The notes beneath the pieces were generated by a model. The model did no database searches and was not told the DNA's origin. It saw only the letters and a list, made by a program, of their open reading frames with translations. The position numbers were made by a program, and so were the translations under genes. DNA of 14,485 nucleotides, from contig QHVD01000011.1 of NCBI GenBank assembly GCA_003222235.1, forward strand, positions 1 through 14,485. Reading direction: 5' to 3'. Source of the DNA: Gemmatimonadota bacterium (lineage in GTDB: Bacteria > Gemmatimonadota > Gemmatimonadetes > Gemmatimonadales > GWC2-71-9). Of the stretch, positions 1-6,174 are shown in pieces (the first letter of the stretch is position 1; each line of letters opens with the position of its first letter).

Positions 1-15
1 GGAGGGCTTCGAGTT

Positions 16-501
16 CTAGAGGGAGAAGTTCAGCCCACCCTCGATGTTGAACGACGTGGTACTCGCGAACACCAGCTTCGCCTCCGCGAACGGCTTGAAC
101 GGCCGCGCCCGCCGGCCCTCCCAGCCGGCGAACGCGTTCGCCCCGGCGCGACTGTTCCCGGTGGAGTGCAGGAAGGCGAACCCGCCGCCGAAATAAAAGA
201 AGCCGTACGCCGTCGGCGGATGGTACTTGAGGTCGGCGTTGAGACGGTACGGCGACCCCGTCTCGCCGGGATAGAACTCGGCCGACGGGACGAGCTGCCA
301 GCGCCGTCCGACGGGGAGGTTGGCCTGGCCGCCGACGAACACGTGGTCCAGCTCGAAGTCGTATCCGATCCTAGGGCCCGCCGACGGGCGCTCGACCCGC
401 ACAGCCCGCCCCCGGCGCACACGCCGCTGGGCGCGGGCCGGCGGGGCGAGAAGGGTGAGCCCGAGCAGGATGACGGCGCTTCGTACTGCGAGGGCCTTCA
501 C
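16..501 (-). CDS. small outer-membrane beta-barrel-like protein
   Basis: A 161-residue protein of unknown function, probably a small outer-membrane beta-barrel. It opens with a Sec signal peptide: two basic residues, a hydrophobic stretch (VILLGLTLLAP) and a likely cleavage after ARAQ near residue 25. A basic segment follows, then alternating polar and aromatic strands (YFGGGFAFLHS, FNIEGGLNFSL) and an FSL end, which resemble barrel strands. I chose the GTG at 501 because GAGGAG stands 7 bases upstream; the frame stays open to a GTG at 531, but that start would put ten polar residues before the signal peptide. It lies 77 bases beyond the zinc-ribbon gene on the same strand, so it may be the last gene of the operon or have its own promoter. 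No specific family is recognised; an OmpW- or OmpA-type barrel fold is a guess from composition. Confidence 0.6.
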   Translation of the reverse strand: MKALAVRSAVILLGLTLLAPPARAQRRVRRGRAVRVERPSAGPRIGYDFELDHVFVGGQANLPVGRRWQLVPSAEFYPGETGSPYRLNADLKYHPPTAYGFFYFGGGFAFLHSTGNSRAGANAFAGWEGRRARPFKPFAEAKLVFASTTSFNIEGGLNFSL

Positions 502-578
502 GGGGCCACTCCTCGGTTGACGCCCGCTCACTCAATAGGCAGGCACCGGGGGAAAATCAAGACCGGCGCCCGTATGTC

Positions 579-1109
579 TTACGCCGCCACCCGCGCCCCG
601 CAGGAGTGGCAATACCGGGCTTCCTGCTCGAGGGACGTGCCGCACCGCGCGCAGTAGCCGGGGGCGGACCCGAGCCGACGGCCGCATTCCGAGCAAAACT
701 GAGCGTGGGATTCCGGGCGGGGACCATGGGTGGGGCACGCGGGAAGCGGGATGCGGGATGCGGGATGCGGCGCGAGCGCCGCCGTTCCGCCTCCCGCATC
801 CCGCATCCCGCTTCCCGCTTGTTCAGAACGCAGCGCCGCCAACGCCTCGGTCGTGTATCTGCGCTTCAGAGCGTCGTAGTCCGCATCCGAGAGCTTCCCG
901 GTGGCCCGGTCGAACTCGATCTCCTTCAGCGCCCGGAGCGCCACGGCCCGCGGGGACAGGTCGTCCTCCGGGTCCTCCCCCTCCTCCCCGTATCCGGTTT
1001 CCCGTATCCCGTTTCCCGCCTCCCCCTCGCGGCGCGGCCACAAGATGGGCTTCAGGATGAAGAACACCGCGCCCACCGCGAGGAAGAACCCCGCCAGGAG
1101 CTCGAGCAC
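579..1109 (-). CDS. CcmI-like membrane anchor with C-terminal zinc ribbons
   Basis: A 176-residue protein. Residues 4-24 form one membrane helix. Residues 52-95 (ALKEIEFDRATGKLSDADYD) resemble the short N-terminal helical part of CcmI/CycH-type proteins, which help present apocytochrome c. The C-terminus holds cysteine pairs at 139/142, 153/156 and 167/170, with C125-x-x-H128 before them, which fits two zinc ribbons. The GTG start follows the ccmH-like stop by 3 bases, so it belongs to the ccm operon. The two linkers, residues 29-41 and 98-124, are encoded by iterated 7-base repeats; the second is a perfect 27-base inverted repeat lying between the helical part and the ribbons. A cytochrome-maturation role is inferred from position and the N-terminal resemblance; no TPR domain of classical CcmI is present. 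Confidence 0.72.
   Translation of the reverse strand: MLELLAGFFLAVGAVFFILKPILWPRREGEAGNGIRETGYGEEGEDPEDDLSPRAVALRALKEIEFDRATGKLSDADYDALKRRYTTEALAALRSEQAGSGMRDAGGGTAALAPHPASRIPLPACPTHGPRPESHAQFCSECGRRLGSAPGYCARCGTSLEQEARYCHSCGARVAA
739..818. repeat. perfect inverted repeat of iterated heptamers inside a gene
   Basis: The left arm (739-765) is GCGGGAA followed by copies of GCGGGAT. The right arm (792-818) is its exact reverse complement, giving a 27-base perfect stem. The 26-base loop contains a further perfect 7-base stem, GCGGCGC/GCGCCGC (767-773 with 776-782). It lies wholly inside the zinc-ribbon gene and encodes residues 98-124, the linker before the ribbons. Confidence 0.93.
990..1024. 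repeat. five tandem heptamers, consensus GTNTCCC
   Basis: Five consecutive 7-base units read GTATCCG, GTTTCCC, GTATCCC, GTTTCCC and GCCTCCC. They lie inside the zinc-ribbon gene and encode the Gly/Glu-rich linker just after the membrane helix (about residues 29-40). No inverted partner of this array is visible nearby. Period and base pattern resemble the array at 739-818. Confidence 0.85.
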
Positions 1110-1112
1110 GGG

Positions 1113-1778
1113 TTAGAGCGAGAACTTCTCGAGCTCGCGGTCCAGCCGTTCGAGCTCTTCGGGGGAGGCTGCGACGTCGACGTGCGGGGACACGGCCGGC
1201 TCCCGCCCTGCGGCGCGCGTCCAGCGCCGCAGCACCAGCGTGAGGATCACCCCAGCCGCGAGGATGGCGAGCGAGGGCACGAAATAGCCCGCGAGGTTGA
1301 AGCCGCGCCTGGGCGGAGCCATCAGGATCGCGACGCCGTTTTCCTTCACGAAGGCGTCGATGATCTGCTCCGCGGTCCTGCCCTGCGCCGCCAGAGCGAG
1401 CACGCGGCGGTGCATCGCGGCGGCGAGCGCCAGCACCCGGCGATGCATCGCCGGACTGGTGGTGCAGGTGAAGTCTGTGGTGCGGCAGGTGTAGACGTCC
1501 TGATTGCAGCCGCAGGTGCAGCGGATCCGTTTCTCGATCGCCTGAATCGCGGCGTCGTTGTCCCTGGCGGTGACGGGGTCGACGGGTCTCCCGGCCCTGG
1601 ACGGGTCCCAGAGTCTGCCTGAGGGGCCGGTGCCCGGGAGAGAATCCGGAGTTTGAAGCGTTGCAGGACGCCACGACGCCATGTTCCAAGAGGTGAAGAA
1701 CAGGCTGCTGGCGCCGAGCGTCAGGAATCCCCGACGGCTCAGTTGCAACGTGGCGTCGTGGCGTCGTGTAACGGTCAT
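1113..1778 (-). CDS. ccmH: CcmH/CycL-family cytochrome c maturation protein with Tat-like signal
   Basis: A 221-residue thiol-redox protein of the CcmH/CycL/NrfF family, which reduces or holds the CxxCH cysteines of apocytochrome c in System I. The core is RCTCGCNQDVYTC (residues 86-98), with a further Cys105, then the helical part with GRTAEQIIDAF and MAPPRRGFNL, and a membrane helix at about 164-184. The ATG at 1778 overlaps the ccmF stop as ATGA and has a G-rich site (GGGGGAAGGGAC) just upstream; the frame stays open to 1904 only as a shadow inside ccmF. Unusually, the N-terminus carries SRRGFLTLG (14-22), a twin-arginine-type signal, and the surrounding region is built from inverted GTGGCGTC repeats. 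Residues 111-121 and 122-132 are a tandem duplication (MHRRVLALAA). Family assignment is firm; the export route is inferred. Confidence 0.87.
   Translation of the reverse strand: MTVTRRHDATLQLSRRGFLTLGASSLFFTSWNMASWRPATLQTPDSLPGTGPSGRLWDPSRAGRPVDPVTARDNDAAIQAIEKRIRCTCGCNQDVYTCRTTDFTCTTSPAMHRRVLALAAAMHRRVLALAAQGRTAEQIIDAFVKENGVAILMAPPRRGFNLAGYFVPSLAILAAGVILTLVLRRWTRAAGREPAVSPHVDVAASPEELERLDRELEKFSL
1383..1448 (-). repeat. in-frame tandem duplication of 11 codons in ccmH
   Basis: Two adjacent 33-base units encode MHRRVLALAAA and MHRRVLALAAQ. Ten of eleven residues match, but about 9 of 33 bases differ, nearly all synonymous. This suggests an old duplication kept by selection on the protein rather than a recent slip. 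Confidence 0.85.
1660..1772. repeat. imperfect inverted repeat with GTGGCGTC octamers at the start of ccmH
   Basis: The arms at 1660-1681 and 1751-1772 are reverse complements at 20 of 22 positions, separated by 69 bases. The right arm contains GTGGCGTC twice in tandem (1750-1765). Both arms lie inside the ccmH-like frame: one encodes the residues before the twin-arginine motif, the other those just after the hydrophobic segment, and both give an ATLQ peptide. Confidence 0.85.
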
Positions 1779-3799
1779 GTCCCTTCCCCCACCAGCTTGA
1801 CCGCGTACCCCGCCTGGGTGCGCCTCACCGCCGGCGTCCCACCCGGCCACATGACGATCACGCCGCCCAGCGCCACGATCATTCCGCCGTACCACACCCA
1901 CCAAACGAGCGGGTTGATCGTGAAGCGGAACACCGCCTGCTCCGTGCCGCCCACCACGCCGGCGAGGACGCCGTACAGGTCCTCGCGCACATCGCTGATG
2001 ATGCCGACCTCGGTCGACGGCTGGAACGTGGGCCGGCCCAGGGCATCCACGTGCTGGCGCTTCTCGGTCGTGAGGATCCCGGTCTTCTTCCCGTTCCGGT
2101 ACACCTCGACCGTCGCCGCCGTGACCTGCCGGTTCAGGGCGTCGTACTGCGAGATGCCCAGGTGGGTGAAGGTGTAGGTCCAGCCGTAGGGGCTCTTGAG
2201 CGACACCGATTCACCCGGCCGGAGCGTGGCCTCGGTCTCCGTCTTGAACGCCATGCCGGCGAACGCGATGAACAGGATCACGATGCCGGTGTGCACGATG
2301 TAGCCGCCGTAGCGCCGGCGGTTGCGGGCGAGGAGGCGACCCAGGGCGAGCGCGTAGCCCTCGCCGTACTGGCGGTGGCGGGCCCCTGCCCCGCGCGCGA
2401 ACTCCTGCACCACGGTGGCCAGGACGAACGCGCCCAACCCGATCGCCATCAAGGCGGAAAAGTCGCGCATCCCGCCGACCAGCAGGACGAGGAGGGTGAA
2501 CGCGCCTACGGTCGCGGGCACCGCGAACTGGCGGCGCAGGTTCGGGAGCGACGCGCGGCGCCACGCGACCAGCGGTCCGACGCCGGTGAGCCCGAGGAGC
2601 GCGAGGCCGAGCGGGATGTTCACCTGGTTGAAGAACGGCGGTCCGACCGTGACCTTCGTCCCCTGGACCAGCTCCGAGAGGATCGGGAACAGGGTGCCCC
2701 AAAGGACGGAGAACGCGATCCCCACGAGCAGCAGGTTGTTGAACAGGAAGCTCGCCTCGCGGCTCACCATGGACTCGAGCCTCGCCTCGGCGTCGAGAAG
2801 CGGCAGCCGGGTGGCGTACAGCGCGAAGCTCGCGGTCCCCGCGGCGATCAGGAAGAAGAGGAAGAAGTAGCCGACGTTCGACTGCGTGAACGAGTGCACG
2901 CTCGAGATCACACCGGAGCGGGTGATGAACGTGCCGAAGATCGACAGGAGCCACGACCCGATGATGAGCGCCAGGTTCCACTTCTTCAGCATCCCGCGCT
3001 TCTCCTGGATCATCACCGAGTGCAGGAACGCCGTCATGGTGAGCCACGGCAGGAGCGACGCGTTCTCCACGGGATCCCACGCCCAATACCCGCCCCAGCC
3101 CAGCTCCACGTAGGCCCACCACATCCCGAGGCAGATCCCGATCGAGAGGAACAGCCACGAGAGCAGCGTCCACTTGCGGATGGCGACCAGCCAGTCCACG
3201 TCGAGCCGCTTCGAGAGCAGCGCGGCCATCGCGAACGCGAACGGAATGGTGATCGAGATGTAGCCGAGGTAGAGCATCGGCGGATGAAACACCATCCCGG
3301 GGTTCTGGAGCTGCGGGTTCAGACCGCTGCCGTCGAGCGGGGTGTAGGGGAGCCGCCGGAACGGATTCGCGTGCGCGAACAGCATCACCGAGATGAAGAA
3401 CGCGGCCACGGAGCAGACGACGGCCGCCACGTAGGGGAGGTACTCGCGGTGCCGGCGCGCCGTGAAGACCATCGCGAGCGACCCGAACAGCGACAGCACG
3501 GTCGCCCAGAAGAGCAGGCTTCCCTTCTGTCCCGCGTACAGCGCCGACCAGGTGTAGAAGACCGGGAGGTTCTGGCTGGTGTAGGCCGCGACGTATTCGA
3601 CGTTGAAATCGTGCTGGAACAGGGCCCACTCGAGCGAAAACACGGCGACGAGGAGGGCCGCGCACATCGCAAACACCGCGTGCCGGGCGCTCTGCCGCAG
3701 CTCCGGCTGCCCGCGCAAACCGCCCACGAACCCGGCCAGCGCGCCCCAGATCCCCACCAGGAAAGCGAGCCACAGGCACAGGTTGCCGAGGACGGTCAT
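1775..3799 (-). CDS. ccmF: cytochrome c heme lyase subunit CcmF
   Basis: A 674-residue polytopic membrane protein, close to the usual length for CcmF/NrfE. CcmF takes heme from holo-CcmE and, with CcmH, ligates it to apocytochrome c outside the membrane. The tryptophan-rich WWD heme-handling signature is at 235-252 (WGGYWAWDPVENASLLPW). Histidines expected for heme b or periplasmic heme ligation occur at 62, 172 (NPGMVFHPPM), 260 and in ITRSGVISSVHSF. The YIVHTGI segment fits the later conserved histidine, followed by a large soluble loop (RPGESVSLKSPYGW onward) and a final helix near the C-terminus. The ATG directly abuts the ccmE stop (0-base gap) and shows no Shine-Dalgarno site, so coupling to ccmE is likely. 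Its stop overlaps the ccmH start by 4 bases. Assignment is secure. Confidence 0.97.
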   Translation of the reverse strand: MTVLGNLCLWLAFLVGIWGALAGFVGGLRGQPELRQSARHAVFAMCAALLVAVFSLEWALFQHDFNVEYVAAYTSQNLPVFYTWSALYAGQKGSLLFWATVLSLFGSLAMVFTARRHREYLPYVAAVVCSVAAFFISVMLFAHANPFRRLPYTPLDGSGLNPQLQNPGMVFHPPMLYLGYISITIPFAFAMAALLSKRLDVDWLVAIRKWTLLSWLFLSIGICLGMWWAYVELGWGGYWAWDPVENASLLPWLTMTAFLHSVMIQEKRGMLKKWNLALIIGSWLLSIFGTFITRSGVISSVHSFTQSNVGYFFLFFLIAAGTASFALYATRLPLLDAEARLESMVSREASFLFNNLLLVGIAFSVLWGTLFPILSELVQGTKVTVGPPFFNQVNIPLGLALLGLTGVGPLVAWRRASLPNLRRQFAVPATVGAFTLLVLLVGGMRDFSALMAIGLGAFVLATVVQEFARGAGARHRQYGEGYALALGRLLARNRRRYGGYIVHTGIVILFIAFAGMAFKTETEATLRPGESVSLKSPYGWTYTFTHLGISQYDALNRQVTAATVEVYRNGKKTGILTTEKRQHVDALGRPTFQPSTEVGIISDVREDLYGVLAGVVGGTEQAVFRFTINPLVWWVWYGGMIVALGGVIVMWPGGTPAVRRTQAGYAVKLVGEGT

Positions 3800-4204
3800 C
3801 TAGGCTTTGGGGACCGCTTCGTAGCGCGACCCGCACTTGGCGAGCACGTTGGTCGCGTGGATGACGCCGTCCTTCCGGAGGCGGCCCTCGACCACGACCT
3901 CGACGGAATCGTTGAAGGTGTCCGGTGGCACGCCGCGGTAGACGACCGGATAGCGGGCACCGCCATCGGTGACCTGGAACGTAAGCGTCCGGGTCGCGAC
4001 GTCGCGCGTGACGCTTCCCGGCACCACCCGCGCGCCGACCTTCATCCCCACGTCATAGAATGAGGGATCGACCGCGATCTTCTGCGACAGCTCACTGGGC
4101 GTGAGGAAGTACTGCCCGGTGGCTTTGACCCCCGAGGCCATCAGGTACCCGACGGAGCCGACGATCAACGCGGCTCCGATGGCGAACTTCGTGCCGGCGT
4201 TCAT
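3800..4204 (-). CDS. ccmE: heme chaperone CcmE, CxxxY variant
   Basis: CcmE receives heme from CcmC/CcmAB and passes it to CcmF. The protein has 134 residues, with an N-terminal membrane anchor (about 6-24) and then the OB-fold domain (ATGQYFLTPSEL, GARVVPGSV, TFQVTDG, YRGVPPDTF, VVVEGRL). Classical CcmE binds heme covalently through the histidine of HxxxY; here the site reads LAKCGSRYEA, so Cys124 replaces histidine and Tyr128 is kept. CxxxY CcmE proteins are known from archaea and some sulfate reducers. The ATG at 4204 gives the normal MN-x-x-TKF N-terminus; a TTG at 4210 is two codons longer and sits 5 bases from the same GGAGG, so either start is possible. It follows the LOG-like gene by 6 bases and abuts ccmF. 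Confidence 0.95.
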   Translation of the reverse strand: MNAGTKFAIGAALIVGSVGYLMASGVKATGQYFLTPSELSQKIAVDPSFYDVGMKVGARVVPGSVTRDVATRTLTFQVTDGGARYPVVYRGVPPDTFNDSVEVVVEGRLRKDGVIHATNVLAKCGSRYEAVPKA

Positions 4205-4210
4205 GCTCAA

Positions 4211-4681
4211 TTATACCTCCCGTTGCCGCGCCTGCTCCATCGCCCACTCCACGGCCGCCTGGGGCGTCGCGACCCGGGGGAGATCGAGCGTGGACACGAA
4301 GGCATCGTGCAGGCCCACGACGGGGGTATTGATCCGTTGCGCCAGCGCGATCTCGGACAGCGTACCCCACCCGCCCCCGATCGCGATCACGGCATGCGCC
4401 GCGCGCACGATGAGCGCGTTGCGCATCTCGCCCATCCCGGTCGCGATCGGCACGTCGATATGGGGATTGGCCTCCTCCGCGTCCACGCCCGGGAGCAGGC
4501 CGACGGTGAGGCCGCCCCCCTCCTTCGCGCCGCGCGCGGCGGCTTCCATCACGCCTCCCAACCCGCCGCACAGGAGCACCGCACCCCGCTCCGCCAGGAG
4601 GCGTCCGACCGTCCCCGCCCACTCCGCCTCCTCCGACGTGCACCAGCTGCCGCCGACCACCGCGACGAGGACGCGTCTCAC
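4211..4681 (-). CDS. LOG-like (TIGR00725-type) nucleotide-binding protein
   Basis: A 156-residue Rossmann-fold protein related to the LOG/lysine-decarboxylase-like family. Motifs in order: VAVVGGSW (6-13) at the first beta-turn, CGGLGGVMEAAARGA (38-52), GEMRNALIV (84-92) and GGGWGTLSE (102-110), which corresponds to PGGxGTxxE of LOG phosphoribohydrolases with the leading proline replaced by glycine. LOG enzymes release cytokinin-type bases from their ribotides; TIGR00725 proteins have no settled substrate, so I assign only the fold. The GTG start overlaps the glpK stop as GTGA, and the longer upstream frame is a shadow of glpK. The stop lies 6 bases before the ccmE ATG, and GGAGG for ccmE is within its last codons. 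A link to glycerol or cytochrome metabolism is unproven. Confidence 0.85.
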   Translation of the reverse strand: MRRVLVAVVGGSWCTSEEAEWAGTVGRLLAERGAVLLCGGLGGVMEAAARGAKEGGGLTVGLLPGVDAEEANPHIDVPIATGMGEMRNALIVRAAHAVIAIGGGWGTLSEIALAQRINTPVVGLHDAFVSTLDLPRVATPQAAVEWAMEQARQREV

Positions 4682-6174
4682 CAGCGCGCGTGGCGGCCCG
4701 CGGCCGCCCAGTGAAGCGTCGTCTCGACCGCGCGGCGCCATTCGGCTTCGCGGGCGCGCACGGCTCGGGCGTTCGGACCCGGCAGGAAGCGCGTGAAGCG
4801 GCGCGCGGCGAGGAACTCCTGCGGGGCCTTCCACACGCCGACCCCGAGCCCCGCGAGGGCGGCGGCGCCGAGCGCCGTGGTCTCGACGACGTCGGGTCGC
4901 GCCACCGGCACGCCCAGGAGGTCCGCCTGAAACTGCATCAGCCAATCGTTCGCCGCGGCGCCGCCGTCCACCTGGAGCGCGTGCAGCCGCAGCTTCGCGT
5001 CCGCCGTCATCGCGGCGAGCACCTCCTTGGTGCTGAACGCCATCGCTTCCAGGGCGGCGCGGGCGAGGTGCGCCCGCCCGGTCCCGCGGGTGATCCCCAC
5101 GATAGTGCCCCGGGCGTTCGGCTCCCAGTGCGGCGCGCCCAGGCCGACGAACGCCGGGACGAAGTAGACGCCCCCGGTATCGGGCACGTCGCGCGCGAGC
5201 CGCTCGGTATCGGCGGCGCGCTCGATGAGGCCGAGCCCGTCGCGCAGCCACTGGATTGCCGCACCGGCGATGAAGACGCTGCCCTCCAGCGCGTACACCG
5301 GCTCGCCGCGCGGACCGCAGGCGAGCGTAGTGATCAGCCCGCGCGCCGCGGCGGCCCGCCGCTTGCCGGTGTTGAGCAACAGGAACGCTCCCGTGCCGTA
5401 CGTGTTCTTCGCCTGCCCCGGCGCGACGCAGCCCTGCCCGAACAGGGCCGCCTGCTGGTCGCCCGCCATCCCCGCCACGGGGATCTCCACCCCCAGATGC
5501 TCGGCCTCGCACACGCCGAAAATCCCGCTCGAGCTCCTGGGCTCGGCCAGCGCCTCGCGTGGCACGCCGAACAGGCGCAGCAGCCGCTCGTCCCAGGCGC
5601 GCGCGCCGATGTCGTACAGCATGGTGCGCGACGCGTTGGTATGATCGGTGGCGAAGGTCTTGCCGTTCGTCAGCCGGAACAGGAGCCATGTGTCGATCGT
5701 GCCGAACACCGCCTCGCCCGACCTCACGCGCCGCTCGAGCCCGGGGACGTGCTCGAGCAGCCACTCCATCTTGGTGGCGGAAAAATAGGGATCGAGGACG
5801 AGGCCGGTGCGCGCGCGAATCAGCGCGCCCTTGCGCTGCTTCGCGAGCTGCCGGCAGCGCGTCGCGGTGCGCCGGTCCTGCCACACGATCGCGCGATAGA
5901 GCGGCCGCCCCGTGCCACGCTCCCACACGCACACCGTCTCGCGCTGGTTGGTGATCCCGAGCGCCGCGGGGACCACGTTCGCCTGTTGCCGAGCCTCGCG
6001 CGCCGCCTCGAGCGTGATGCGGAGAATGTCCTCGGCGTCGTGCTCCACCTCGCCCGGGTGCGGGAAGTGCTGCGTGAGCTCGCGGTACCCGCGGCCAAGC
6101 ACGCGCCCGTCCTGAGCCACCACCAGGGCGGTGCTGCCGGTCGTCCCCTGGTCGATCGCGAGGACGGCGGTCAC
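4678..6174 (-). CDS. glpK: glycerol kinase
   Basis: A FGGY-family kinase of 498 residues, the usual GlpK length; it makes sn-glycerol 3-phosphate from glycerol and ATP in the cytoplasm. Diagnostic segments: AIDQGTTGSTAL near the N-terminus (phosphate-binding loop), PGEVEHDAEDI, GITNQRETVCVWERGTG and IVWQDRRT, TNASRTMLYDI, and AGDQQAALFGQG followed by AKNTYGTGAFLLLNTG, with GGAAANDWLMQFQADLL in the C-terminal half. These match glycerol kinases rather than xylulo- or ribulokinases. The GTG at 6174 overlaps the mtnA stop (GTGA) and starts right at the VTAVLAIDQGT N-terminus; upstream sequence in the same frame is a shadow of mtnA. No glycerol facilitator or glycerol 3-phosphate dehydrogenase gene is nearby, so the source and fate of the product are not visible here. 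Confidence 0.96.
   Translation of the reverse strand: MTAVLAIDQGTTGSTALVVAQDGRVLGRGYRELTQHFPHPGEVEHDAEDILRITLEAAREARQQANVVPAALGITNQRETVCVWERGTGRPLYRAIVWQDRRTATRCRQLAKQRKGALIRARTGLVLDPYFSATKMEWLLEHVPGLERRVRSGEAVFGTIDTWLLFRLTNGKTFATDHTNASRTMLYDIGARAWDERLLRLFGVPREALAEPRSSSGIFGVCEAEHLGVEIPVAGMAGDQQAALFGQGCVAPGQAKNTYGTGAFLLLNTGKRRAAAARGLITTLACGPRGEPVYALEGSVFIAGAAIQWLRDGLGLIERAADTERLARDVPDTGGVYFVPAFVGLGAPHWEPNARGTIVGITRGTGRAHLARAALEAMAFSTKEVLAAMTADAKLRLHALQVDGGAAANDWLMQFQADLLGVPVARPDVVETTALGAAALAGLGVGVWKAPQEFLAARRFTRFLPGPNARAVRAREAEWRRAVETTLHWAAAGRHARW

Noticed and set aside
532..578. Terminator between the zinc-ribbon gene and the outer-membrane protein gene
   Set aside because: Only weak CCGG-type pairing is visible and no T tract follows, so I see no supported terminator.
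739..818. CRISPR-like array
   Set aside because: The units are 7 bases with no spacers and are arranged as an inverted pair inside a gene, and no cas gene is present.
2051..4063. Long plus-strand open frame of 670 codons opposite ccmF and ccmE
   Set aside because: The protein is low-complexity Arg/Glu/Pro/His-rich sequence typical of the antisense frame in GC-rich DNA; the minus-strand genes have clear family motifs.
4213..4218. TATAAT box on the minus strand just before ccmE
   Set aside because: No acceptable -35 box lies 16-18 bases upstream, and the bases are part of the spacing after the GGAGG ribosome site within a coupled operon.
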